NCBI RefSeq assembly: GCF_020283565.1
Contig: NC_060059.1
Coordinates: 10,237,501 to 10,301,500, forward strand
Length of the DNA: 64,000 nucleotides
Direction: 5' to 3'
From: Trifolium pratense
Lineage: Eukaryota; Streptophyta; Magnoliopsida; Fabales; Fabaceae
The notes under the pieces are model-generated. The model worked only from the letters and a program-made list of their open reading frames with translations, was not told the DNA's origin and did no database searches. Below, piece by piece: positions 1-9,700 of the stretch. The position numbers and the translations under genes are program-made. Position 1 is the stretch's first letter, and each line of letters begins with the position of its first letter.

Positions 1-138
1 TATCGATATCGATGTATCTGTATTGTACTCGATGTCCGTATATATATGTCCATGTTTCATTGGCTTTTACTTCATACCATACTTTGCTCACAAAGAAACC
101 TTTTACTTCAAAGTGTACTCCTACGGTATTTTTCTTGC
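1..138. other. AT-rich intergenic start of window
   Basis: I see no coding frame, RNA gene or transposon end here. It runs up to the terminal repeat of the first foldback element. Confidence 0.4.
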
Positions 139-658
139 TTAAATGCAGTTTTGACCCTCCAAGTTTCACAATTGCTTGATTTTGGCCCCCCACGTTTCAA
201 TTGTTTGATTTTAACCCCCTAAATTTCACAATTGCTTGATTTTAGCCCTCCAAATTTCAATTGCTCGATTTTGGCCCTCCAATTTTATCCCCTTTTGCAT
301 TTGCTAGCCCCCTTTGAATATTTTTGATTAAAAATTGGTTATGTGGCATTTTAATGTTTGTAAACTTTTTTTAAATAAAAAATAATTATTAAACATTTTA
401 TTAAAAAAACAATTTTTAATACATTTTTATAAAAAGCAGTTTTTATAAAAATGTCACATAAGCAATTTTTAGTCAAAAAAGTCAACGGGGGCTAGTAAAT
501 GCAAAAGAGGTAAACTTATGGGACCAAAATCGAGCAGTTGAAATTTGGAGGGCTAAAATTAAACAACTGTAAAATTTAGGGAGTTAAAATCAAGCAATTA
601 AAATGTGGCGAATCAAAATCAAGCAATTGTAAATTTAGGGGACCAAAACTGGATTTAA
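139..658. mobile_element. Foldback/TIR element with iterated subunits in both arms
   Basis: The ends are inverted copies: the left begins ttaaatgcagttttgaccc and the right, read on the other strand, begins ttaaatccagttttggtcc. Each arm (about 139-320 and 480-658) contains four to five tandem ~30-36-bp variants of a unit reading roughly gattttggccctccaaattt. The AT-rich centre (about 330-480) is itself partly palindromic around a ggttatgtggcattt motif. No transposase frame is present, so it is non-autonomous. A clean target-site duplication could not be seen, so the class (Mutator-like foldback) is inferred from architecture. Confidence 0.7.
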
Positions 659-2330
659 TTCTTTTCTTTTTTTCATGTCATGTGAGATATGGTCCGCCAA
701 ACTCAACTAGTCATAAAGTTTAGTAGCGTGATTAGATTCAGGTCCCCATGACATGAACCCATCTGATACACGTTTTTAGCAATATTTTAATCGGACGAGA
801 GATTAATCAACTACTAACATTAACATCTCATTCAACCGACAAATAACTACTAATGGTTATGCTAACAACATGTCACATGGGCGAATATCTATCTAAACAT
901 AGAATATCATAACGTAATTTAAATATATGATTAGTTATATTTAGTGGATGATTAATTGATAGTACATTTTTATAAATAAATCTTTTCTTGTAAGTCCTTT
1001 TTATAAATTTTAAACATATTAAAAAAATGGTTGTATCAATAAATCTGTAAAAAAATGTGTTACTTGTATTTTGTACAATTATTATATTTATATTTAATAA
1101 TATAATAGGAGAGAAAAAATAAATTTGTACTTCCCAATTATAAATTTATAGAGGTCTTTGTCCTTTTTTTTTTTATATTTATTTTTATAGATAAGGTCTT
1201 TAATCCCATTTTTTTATTGCATAGAAAATGCATGATGGACATTGGAAAACCATATTAATTAGATGAATGAGCACACAAGTCAACACCAACAACTCGTTTT
1301 CAAACAAGTGTCCCAATTTATCTAGAGCATAATGAGTCTATACTTTATTTTTCTAAAATGTACTAAAAAAACTCTCACATGATAAATAAATTAAATAAAA
1401 AAACAATCTTATAAGTTCTTACAAGTAAGTAAGGAAAGTAGAATTCATTCATAAGTTCATAATATTAGTCAATAACAATCAATAATACTACCTCCATTTC
1501 TATATTTTTTTTTTATAGTCAATAAAATCAAACTTATGACTAAATCTAGTGGTTTATTTATATGATTTATGAAAGGTGTTTAATTTATTTTTCCGAAAAA
1601 ATAGTTTTTATATGTAAGATGTGATTGATTAAAGTACATACCGTAGAGGGGTTTTTCAAAAAAATTAAACTTCTTAACGGAACAATCCCGATAAACAGAT
1701 CTTGATTAAACCATTAATCACAAATCAAAGAACACAAAATCACAAGTTTATGTGTTTACCTCTTGAAGTGCAGAACCTTTAAAGTATAAACTGTTTCCGA
1801 TCACGAGCAAAGCAAAGTAGCGATGCATCTACTAAGTCCACACGAACAAAACTTTTCCGATGACCGGTGCTAGCCAATTCCACCAGAGATTCAGAGAGAA
1901 TATGGTTTAGAGAGCGTCAACTAGGTTTCACTTGCGTGGTCATCAAGCCAAACACTTAAATGCACCGTACCTTACTGTGGACCACATTTCTCTATTTTCA
2001 TAAATTAAATAAAAAGTTATAATTAATTATTTAATATATAAATCAAAGTCACGATATCAAAATAGATTGGTTTTTAGTGCTTACTCCAACACATACATCA
2101 AATGCTTGATTTCAAATCGCCAAAATAAATTATTCTTAAAAACAAGTTGTTTGAAACAATTTGAGTTAAATTTTTAAATTATTAAAGTTTCTTTCTTGAA
2201 GTCCTCGTGAACATATTTTATTTTGTAGGAAGATTGCATATAACATGTACGGATCAGAGTTCGAAAAATAAAAAAGTCTCTTCTTATAGGATAAAAAAAA
2301 GTTACAAGAATTAAAAAATATATAAATTTA
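659..2330. other. Intergenic, AT-rich; no gene recognised
   Basis: Most of this stretch is about 75-80% AT with stops in every frame. A less AT-rich island at about 1690-1990 may be a decayed retrotransposon piece, but no motif fixes its identity. A possible Stowaway end lies at about 1489 (tacctccatttctat). Confidence 0.35.
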
Positions 2331-4050
2331 GGGGGCTGCTAATTTAGACCCAGTTGGGTCTAAATTAGCAAGGTGCACCTTTTGAGTTGGACAAAAATAC
2401 CCTTTCTTTTTTTTTAAAAAAAAAAAAAAAAACATATTGGCGCTGATCCAGTGTCGCGCGCCTACCGTAGGACCACCTTTACAGACCGTTGATTTCCATC
2501 AGACGGCCAAGAGATGATCTCATCATGGCTGTCGGATCAATCAGACAGTCCAGATCATCCATCTCCATGATAAGCCAGCGCGTGCACCACACTAGATCTG
2601 CGCCTGGAGAGAGAAAATTTCATTTTAAAAAAGCAGGACACGTGTCAACTGCTGGGTGGTTGGCGTGTTTTTTTTTTTTCATTTAATACTTTAAACTCAA
2701 TTATTTCATTGTAAATTAATTTTTTATTTTTTTATTTTTATACCAAAATTCATAATTTTTTTTTGTCTACAAATAGAGACTTGGTTCGTTTGATTTGGAC
2801 ACAAAAAAAAAAACTCAATTTTTCACTACCTTTAATTATCTTTATATAATACTGTGAAACCATTTAGCTGGTAGAATGGTTTCACAGTATAACTCTCTGA
2901 AACCATTTTACTGGTAGAATGGTTTCAGTGAGTAATTTCTTAATTGTTTGCTTCTGAAACCATTCTGAAACCATTTTGCTGGTACAATGGTTTCAGAGCG
3001 TTGTACTTTGAAACCATTTCACTGATAGAATGGTTTCAGGGGAGTTGATTTTTAATTGTTTGCTTCTGAAACCATTTTACTGCTAGAATGGTTTCACAGT
3101 ATAACTCTCTGAAACCATTCTTCCAGCTAAATGGTTTCAGAAGCAAACAATAGTTTTTAATTACCGTTTTATCTCATTTAATTAACGAAAAATAGTTTCA
3201 GGTCTCAAAAAATTTCATAAAATATACCAAACGTTCCAGAATATTATCTAATATTTTATTAGAAACAAATAAAAAAACAATTGGTTTCAGAGTACAAATC
3301 TATGAAATTATTATTATTATTTGTTAAATGGTTTTAAATAATCAGCGGAATTTGTGAAAATAATTTCATGACTTGAACTAGGGAGAGTGAGGTACACAAG
3401 AGGGTTCTAAATAATTCATAGTACTTTACATAAAATTTTGGAAATTTTCTATGGAATTATAATATTTTTAATTACCTTTTTACTCATTTAATTAACTAAA
3501 AATAGTTTCGGGTCTCCAAAAATTTCATACAATATACCAAAATTTCCAGAATATTATCTACTATTTTATTATGAAAAAATAAAAAAAAAATAGAGCCTTC
3601 CTGAGGCCGCACGCGCCCCCACGCGCCGCCGGTGAGAGTGGGCGTGGGCGACGCGCACTGTTCATCGTCCCTCCCACCCGTTTTATGCAGAAACGGGTCG
3701 TGCGACCCGGTTTTTGACCCGGTTCGATCTCCCTCAATACTCAACGAAACTCGACGTTCCTTATATGGATTTTGATCGTTTTTCAATTTTACAAAGGTTT
3801 CCGGTATTAGTTTTTGAAATCGGCGTTCGATTCGCACGTAAAATGAGGTCGAAATTTGGAAGAAATTTAAAAAATGTAATAGTTGTTCTATTGTTTCAAA
3901 AAAAAAAAAAAGGGTATTTTTATGATGCAAATTACATACATGCTCCAGTTGCTCTATTGTTTCAAAAAAAAAAAAATGGGTATTTTTGTCCAACTCAAAA
4001 GGTGCACCTTGCTAACTTAGACCTAACTAGGGTCTAAGTTAGAAAACCCC
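2331..4050. mobile_element. Non-autonomous TIR element, 1.7 kb, with hairpin-forming ends
   Basis: The two ends are inverted copies over about 75 bp: ggggg-ctgctaatttagaccc on the left, ggggttttctaacttagaccc on the right read in reverse. The repeat continues through gcaaggtgcaccttttgagt and gacaaaaatacccttt into poly-T/poly-A. Each end is also a hairpin by itself (tttagacccagttgggtctaaa on the left). The interior holds a dyad array (2856-3138), an AT-rich middle, and a GC-rich block (about 3600-3850). A local duplication of gttctattgtttc plus an A-run occurs at about 3888 and 3950. No transposase is encoded; open frames inside are chance. Flanking 9-mers do not match well, so the superfamily is uncertain. 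Confidence 0.7.
2856..3138. repeat. Array of six ~28-bp dyad-symmetric units
   Basis: Six copies of a unit reading approximately gaaaccattttactgg-tagaatggtttc occur at about 2856, 2901, 2967, 3011, 3067 and 3111. Each unit is an inverted repeat (gaaaccatt / aatggtttc) around a 10-bp centre. Spacers also recur (acagtataactctct, ttaattgtttgcttct). The array as a whole is roughly palindromic, since its last units read in reverse resemble its first. It lies wholly within the 2331-4050 TIR element. Confidence 0.85.
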
Positions 4051-4119
4051 ATATAATATTAATTTTATCATTAATATACATTTTTTCTAAATCATTCTTC
4101 ATAAAATAATTTGTCTTTT

Positions 4120-4454
4120 GTTTGGCTCGCTAGCGTGTGGGTTATTTGGACAGAAAGAAATCACAGATTGTTTACAGGCTCAATTAGTACTCCTCTTCAG
4201 ATGATGGACAAGATCAAGTTTTTTTCCTATAGGTGGTTGAAGACGACGAGTGTTACTCTAGTTTCAAACTACCATAGTTGGTGGTCTAGTCCTTGTTATG
4301 TTTGAGTCTTGTATGATTTTGATTGTGTATTTCTTTCTTGGTCTCACTGTAAACTTTGGTAGTCTATCTTGGCACACCTTGTGTTGAGGAGGCTGTTTTG
4401 TTCATATTTATATATATATATATATATATATATCATTTTAGCTTTTTCAAAAAA
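4120..4454 (+). mobile_element. 5'-truncated LINE 3' end with target-site duplication
   Basis: The first part (4120-4305) encodes the C-terminal tail of a plant L1-type reverse transcriptase polyprotein: a VWVIWTERNHRLF motif, then a segment ending WWSSPCYV and a stop. An untranslated tail, a (ta)n tract at 4406-4433 and an A-run follow. The copy is bracketed by a direct repeat aaaataatttgtctttt at 4103-4119 and 4455-4471, the mark of target-primed insertion. Only the last few hundred bases of the element were inserted, so it is inactive. Confidence 0.85.
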
Positions 4455-4501
4455 AAAATAATTTGTCTTTTAGTTTTCCCTAACTTAGTATTTTACTATA
4501 A

Positions 4502-4602
4502 CTAGACCCTTATCCGTGCGATGCACGGGTGTGATGCGCTGTTTTATATAATAACATGGAAAAATTGAAACAATAAGTATGATCAAAATAATAATAATAA
4601 TA

Positions 4603-4642
<40 letters not shown>

Positions 4643-5459
4643 GCAAAAGAGTCAATAATAAAAAAAGCAAAGGCAGGAAACAAAATTGGTTAGGCATTGA
4701 AACATTATCATTAGTTTTTTCTTGTGCACAGTTGAAATGACAAACTATTAATTAATATCATGAATAAACACATCAAAAAAGAACAAAATGAAGAAATAAG
4801 AAGGATGAAGAGGTGAATGTGAATGAGAAGATAAAAAACACATGTAGAGAATAAAACTAATTCCCTCCAAATGACCTCACTTGTTATAGTAATGCATAGA
4901 TATTTTGGTTTGTAAATGAGCATGAGAAAACTAAAAATATTTACTATAATAATGGAAAAAGTAAGGTAAATATTTCTAAATTGATATAGTATATATACAT
5001 TTGCCTGTATATGTGTCTTGAAGAATGGATTTGTGGAGATAAAAACCATCACAATATTTCACCGAAAAATGATGAATATCTATGCACTGTATATATAGAT
5101 ATACAAGTATTGAGTGCATAGGAATAATTTTAAAAATGAAACTGATCAATTTAATAAAATATAAAGGATTTTTAACTATGGAACATGCATGATGTAAATG
5201 AATGAATTGTTTTTTGCAACCAATGGAATATATGGTGAGTAAGTAGTAAAGTGTGACTCTTTAGTATAAGTTTCTCATGTTTTAATGTGGACAATATGAA
5301 AAGTTATTTATATAAATGTAGGTATATGAAAAGTAAGTAAAGAGAAGTGATGTGACATTGTAAGTGGCTGACTTGGCTAAATAGAAAAAATTCATTGGTT
5401 TAAGTAGATTAGAGTTTACATAGATAGTAGGAGAACTATCTAGAAATTATATATATAGA
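4502..5459 (-). mobile_element. Non-autonomous Helitron, minus strand
   Basis: Read on the minus strand it starts TCTATATATATAATTTC (5459 downwards) and ends with the GC-rich hairpin cccgtgcatcgcacgg followed by CTAG (4502-4505). It lies between A and T as Helitrons require. The same 5' start and 3' hairpin recur at 35562-36652 and 37853-38112, so this is one family. An (aat)n microsatellite occupies about 4588-4640. No Rep/helicase is encoded, and the small hydrophobic frames inside are low-complexity artefacts. Confidence 0.85.
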
Positions 5460-5602
5460 TAGATATGACTAATATTTCATCTGTAATGCAAAAAAAAAGG
5501 GAAAAAAAACATGTATTAAAATTAAATTGGGTCTAATTCTATAAATTTGAACTAAACTAAAAAGACTAATATTATTAAGTTGTATTTTTTTCGTTTAAAG
5601 AT

Positions 5603-5771
5603 TACGCACCGTCAGTGTAAATTAATTTTACAATGACAACCAATAAGAATGAAGCATTCTTCCACATCATATTAAGAAAATGAGGTTTAGTGGGGTGATG
5701 TGGCGGAAAACATGGTTGATATTGGTTAAAAGTGTAAAATTATTTTACATTGTCAGTGTAAATTTTTTCCT
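5603..5771. mobile_element. MITE of the gtcagtgtaaa-end family
   Basis: The ends are imperfect inverted repeats of about 40 bp, gcaccgtcagtgtaaattaa at the left against a right end that reads acactgacaatgtaaaataa in reverse, both running into aaccaat. Decayed relatives occur at about 25046-25205 and 38168-38300. No coding capacity. Confidence 0.65.
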
Positions 5772-5785
5772 CATTTTTTATAGAT

Positions 5786-6183
5786 GAGTCAGGATCCGTT
5801 GACACCAACTAGTTTGACACCAAATGTTACACCTCTCAATAACGTTTTAACCGATATAAATTTTATAAAATCCACCGTTGGATTGAAAGTTTACATCATA
5901 TAGATCATTTGTGTAAAATTTCAAATAAATCCAAAATCATTTGATATGTTATTGAAATACATCAAAATTAACGGTTTTTGTATTTTTTTAAATGCCGTTA
6001 ATCTTTATGTGTCTCAATAGCATATCAAATGATTTTGGATTTGTTTGAAATTTTACACAAATGATCTATATGATGTAAACTTTCAATCCAACGGTGGATT
6101 TTATAAAATTTATATCGGTTAAAACGTTATTGAGAGGTGTAACATTTGGTGTCAAACTAGTTGGTGTCAACGGATCCTGACTC
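5786..6183. mobile_element. Near-perfect palindromic foldback element, 398 bp, 9-bp TSD
   Basis: The two halves are reverse complements over about 190 bp each with only a few mismatches, starting gagtcaggatccgttgacac, around a short central loop near 5975-5990. The flanks are tttatagat at 5777-5785 and again at 6184-6192, a perfect 9-bp target-site duplication. That size points to Mutator-like transposase mobilisation (inference). Open frames across the arms are not genes. Confidence 0.9.
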
Positions 6184-6192
6184 TTTATAGAT

Positions 6193-6769
6193 AAACGAAA
6201 TAATAAAGTTATTATAAAGTATAAACTCATACACACAAGCGAAAAAATTGAGATTGGAGTATCTATCATAACATTCAATCTTACATCTTTTAACAATTTT
6301 GTCAGATGAACTAGAAATTTATGAGCAAATTTTAGTGGTATTTATAGCTTCTTAAAAAAAAAATTGGTTGTGTAAAGAAATAAAATTGGGTCAATATGTA
6401 CGCATTATAATTTAAGAACTAAAACTAAACTAAAGTAAAAAAAACTAAAACTGCAGCAATTATCTGAGTTAATACGTGAAATGAAATGCCTACACTTGTT
6501 TTTGTTTGTACTATTTTGTAAGAGAGAGAGAGAATCCGGTTGACAAAAATGAGGGAGTATTGAAAAGAAAGACAAAACAAAACCAAATCTTCCAACTACG
6601 AAATCAATTAATTCATTTCATTCATTAACAACAATGCCAACACTTTCTTCTTCACTCGTTTTCATTCCACTCTACAACAACAAATCACATCATCCCTGAA
6701 AACACACATACACAACATTTTCCCGGGAAAATCATAACATATTCTTCAAATCTCTCTCTCATCATATAT
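6193..6769 (+). promoter_or_regulatory. Upstream region and 5' leader of the glycosyltransferase gene
   Basis: The stretch holds a (ga)n tract at about 6521-6533 and a pyrimidine-rich leader (about 6630-6760, tctctctctcatcatatat) just before the ATG at 6770. I cannot fix a transcription start or a TATA box. The 398-bp palindrome ends about 580 bp upstream of the start codon. Confidence 0.4.
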
Positions 6770-9700
6770 ATGGGACTCTCCCGCAACTCATTATCTCAAC
6801 CTGAGATCGACGATGCCGGCGGTTCAAGCGACGTCGGTTTCTCTTCGATCCGTGGTCGATTCCCTTTCAAACGAAACCCTAGCCATAACCGTAACCGACA
6901 AAACTCATTTTCCGATCGTCAATTACCTAGGTCCACCAATACTACTAGCCGATCTCATCTCCATAACCGTTTTACTCGTAAAGGCTTACTCTCTCTTTTC
7001 CCTTTCTTTAAAGGAAAATCTGGATTCTACGCATTGATTTTCGCCGTTGTTTTTCTATTTGCACTCGCTTCTATGGTTATGCAAAGCTCTATTACAACCG
7101 TTTTTCGTCAGCATAATGAACATTTTAGAAATCTACGTGAGGATCTTAAGTTTGGTAGCTCGCTTAAGTTCGTTCCTGGAAAGTTTTCGCAGAGGTTTCT
7201 TGTTGGTGATGGTCTCGATCGGGTTCGTTCTCAGCCGAGGATTGGTGTTCGTGCTCCCAGATTAGCTCTAGTGAGTTCTGTGAACTTTCTTCTTTTTCAA
7301 TAACTGTGTGTCAATGTGTTATGAGTTTATGGTTAGTTTTCACTGAGTATGATTAATTAGGATCTTAAGAATAAGATTAAGTATTGGAATGTATTAATTT
7401 ATTTTTCAGTTGATGGAAGGAAAGTGTATTTTATTGGCAGGAGAAGGATCCATTTTAATTTTGTTAGAGGTAAAAAAGGAATGGATTTAATGGACCATAG
7501 TTTGTTATTAGGAAATATATTTAATATTTAATTTAATATCATGGATGCATTTGAGTTATGAGTTATGACAGGAGAGTGGGAAAGGAGAATCGTGTTTTTC
7601 ATTGGAATTACCCAAGTGCAGATTCTTAATTGGTCAATGAGCATAAATAATTTGCATTCTCCCCTGTTATCGACGAAATTTTCCCTTTAAGTTAAAGGCT
7701 AAGAGGAACAGAAATTGTGCTGACATGTTGTGGAAACTGAATGTCAGTAATCTTAAGATATTGAATATTGTTGTTCCTGATCAAGTTTATACTTCAGAAG
7801 TTTACCAGCTGGAAATAACATTGTTTGTACTAGATGGTAGTGGACTCTATGGAAGGTTATTTTTTTGGATGTTTTTTGAGTTTTTTTTCTTGGGGGTGTA
7901 ATTTAATATATATTAATTGATAATATAGTTCAATCGTACTGGGGGAAAGAATCTTCAATATTTAGTTTCCATGCAACTTACTTAAGATATATAATTTCAT
8001 AGGTGCTATGTACGATGTTCGGAATTTTTTATGTAAAACTAAAATTTCTGACATAGAAGTGAAGATTTGCTTCAATGAACTGGTGGCCCTGTAATAAAAC
8101 ATGCAACAAACTTCTAATTTTCATTTTTTTTTGTTATTAAAAATGGATGATTATGAAAAGAATGGAGAATAAAGAAGATTTGCTCTTTTCTAGTAAACAC
8201 TGGATGGGGATTTCCACAGTCATGATATAATTCAACAACAAAATGCAAAGTCTATGTGGTTTTCTTATACCAACATTCATTAGGAAAATATTTATTCCTC
8301 TCCGTTGTTCAAACTGAAAAAAGATGAAATGGTACAAGTTGTTCTTCAGACAAGAGTCCCTGCATAAGATCTTCGATAGTCACCTTTGTTAATTAATTGA
8401 GTAATTAGCAACACAATCATTGCTCAGAGAAAAGACTATTTACTTTTCAAAACCATATGGTAAAGCACAACTTCTTTAAGGCCCTGAACCTGTACTCTAG
8501 CCCTTGGGCCAAAAGTGCTGGCACTAAAGGTGTGTGCTAGTCAATTTACCTTCTTATACAAACTATTTTAAAAGAAAATAAGTGGCTGCGTCACTTAGCA
8601 TAGTATCCCGTATGAAAAGCATCCTATTAATTTTTGTTTGATTGAACACTCTTAGTGGGATAAAGCTTGATTGTTGTTGCTGTTGAATGCTCATATAACT
8701 ATTTGCACTTGCTTTGTATGTCAGGTTTTAGGGCACATGACGGTAGATCCCCAATCATTGATGCTGGTTACTGTAATTCAGAATCTACAGAAGTTGGGTT
8801 ATGTTTTTAAGGTAAGTGATTTGCATTTTTTGGATGATATTCTTTTGACTTCTCTGTAGACGCTGCTTTGCTCAAAACCTGTAGCTTGTTATTTTATTCG
8901 TCTGGTGTTGTAATGAAGTAAACATTTTGTATGGCTCCTGTTTTTTTTCCTGTGTCTCTTTTGCCAGATTTTTGAAGTAGGGCGTGGGAACACTCACTCA
9001 ATATGGGAAAACATAGGTGGTGGCCTTTCTCCTCTAAGTACAGAACAACAAGGCCAGATTGATTGGTCAAAGTATGTGTCTTGTACTAAATTTATTTATC
9101 CTATTTTATGTTGGGGTTGTACAAGTTACCTTGTGTCATTTTAATGTCTGAATATGTTTTTTCTTTTGGTAAATCTGCTTTTGGTACAACCTCTTGTTTT
9201 AACTTGTTACAGGGTTTAACTCTTTCCCCCCTTTCCCTTTTGGTCTCTCCGCAGTTTTGAAGGTATCATTGTTGACTCCCTAGAAGCAAAAGAAGCCATT
9301 TCAAGGTGGGTTGGCCTTTATTTATCGAATTCAGTTATAAAATTGCAAAATCTTTGAGCTTTGGAGTTTGGACCAGCATGTTGGGCCTGTGGTGGGTTTC
9401 TAATTTGGTCTAAAAAATTGAAACAGTGTCGCTATTTTTTGGGTGTTTTCCAGCGAAATGTTTATCATTTTGCCTACTTTTTACTTTTTAGTAAGTACTT
9501 GATGTTGAAAATCTGCTGTATGAACTGAAGATAACTTTGATAGGTAGGTTTAACAATTTAACTTATTCTTCAGATCTCACAATATGTTTGTATGTTGATT
9601 GATTGAACTTTTGCACTTTGTTTGGAATGCTTGATCAGTAGGGATGTATTTTCTTTGAAATGGAAGTTAGTGATAAAAGTTTGTTTACCTTCTTTGAAAA

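Noticed and set aside
4711..5052. 113-codon minus-strand hydrophobic frame
   Set aside because: Lies wholly inside a non-autonomous Helitron, is compositionally driven by AT-rich DNA and has no recognisable domain.
6066..6296. 76-codon minus-strand frame
   Set aside because: Begins outside and runs into one arm of the 398-bp palindrome; an artefact of the foldback.
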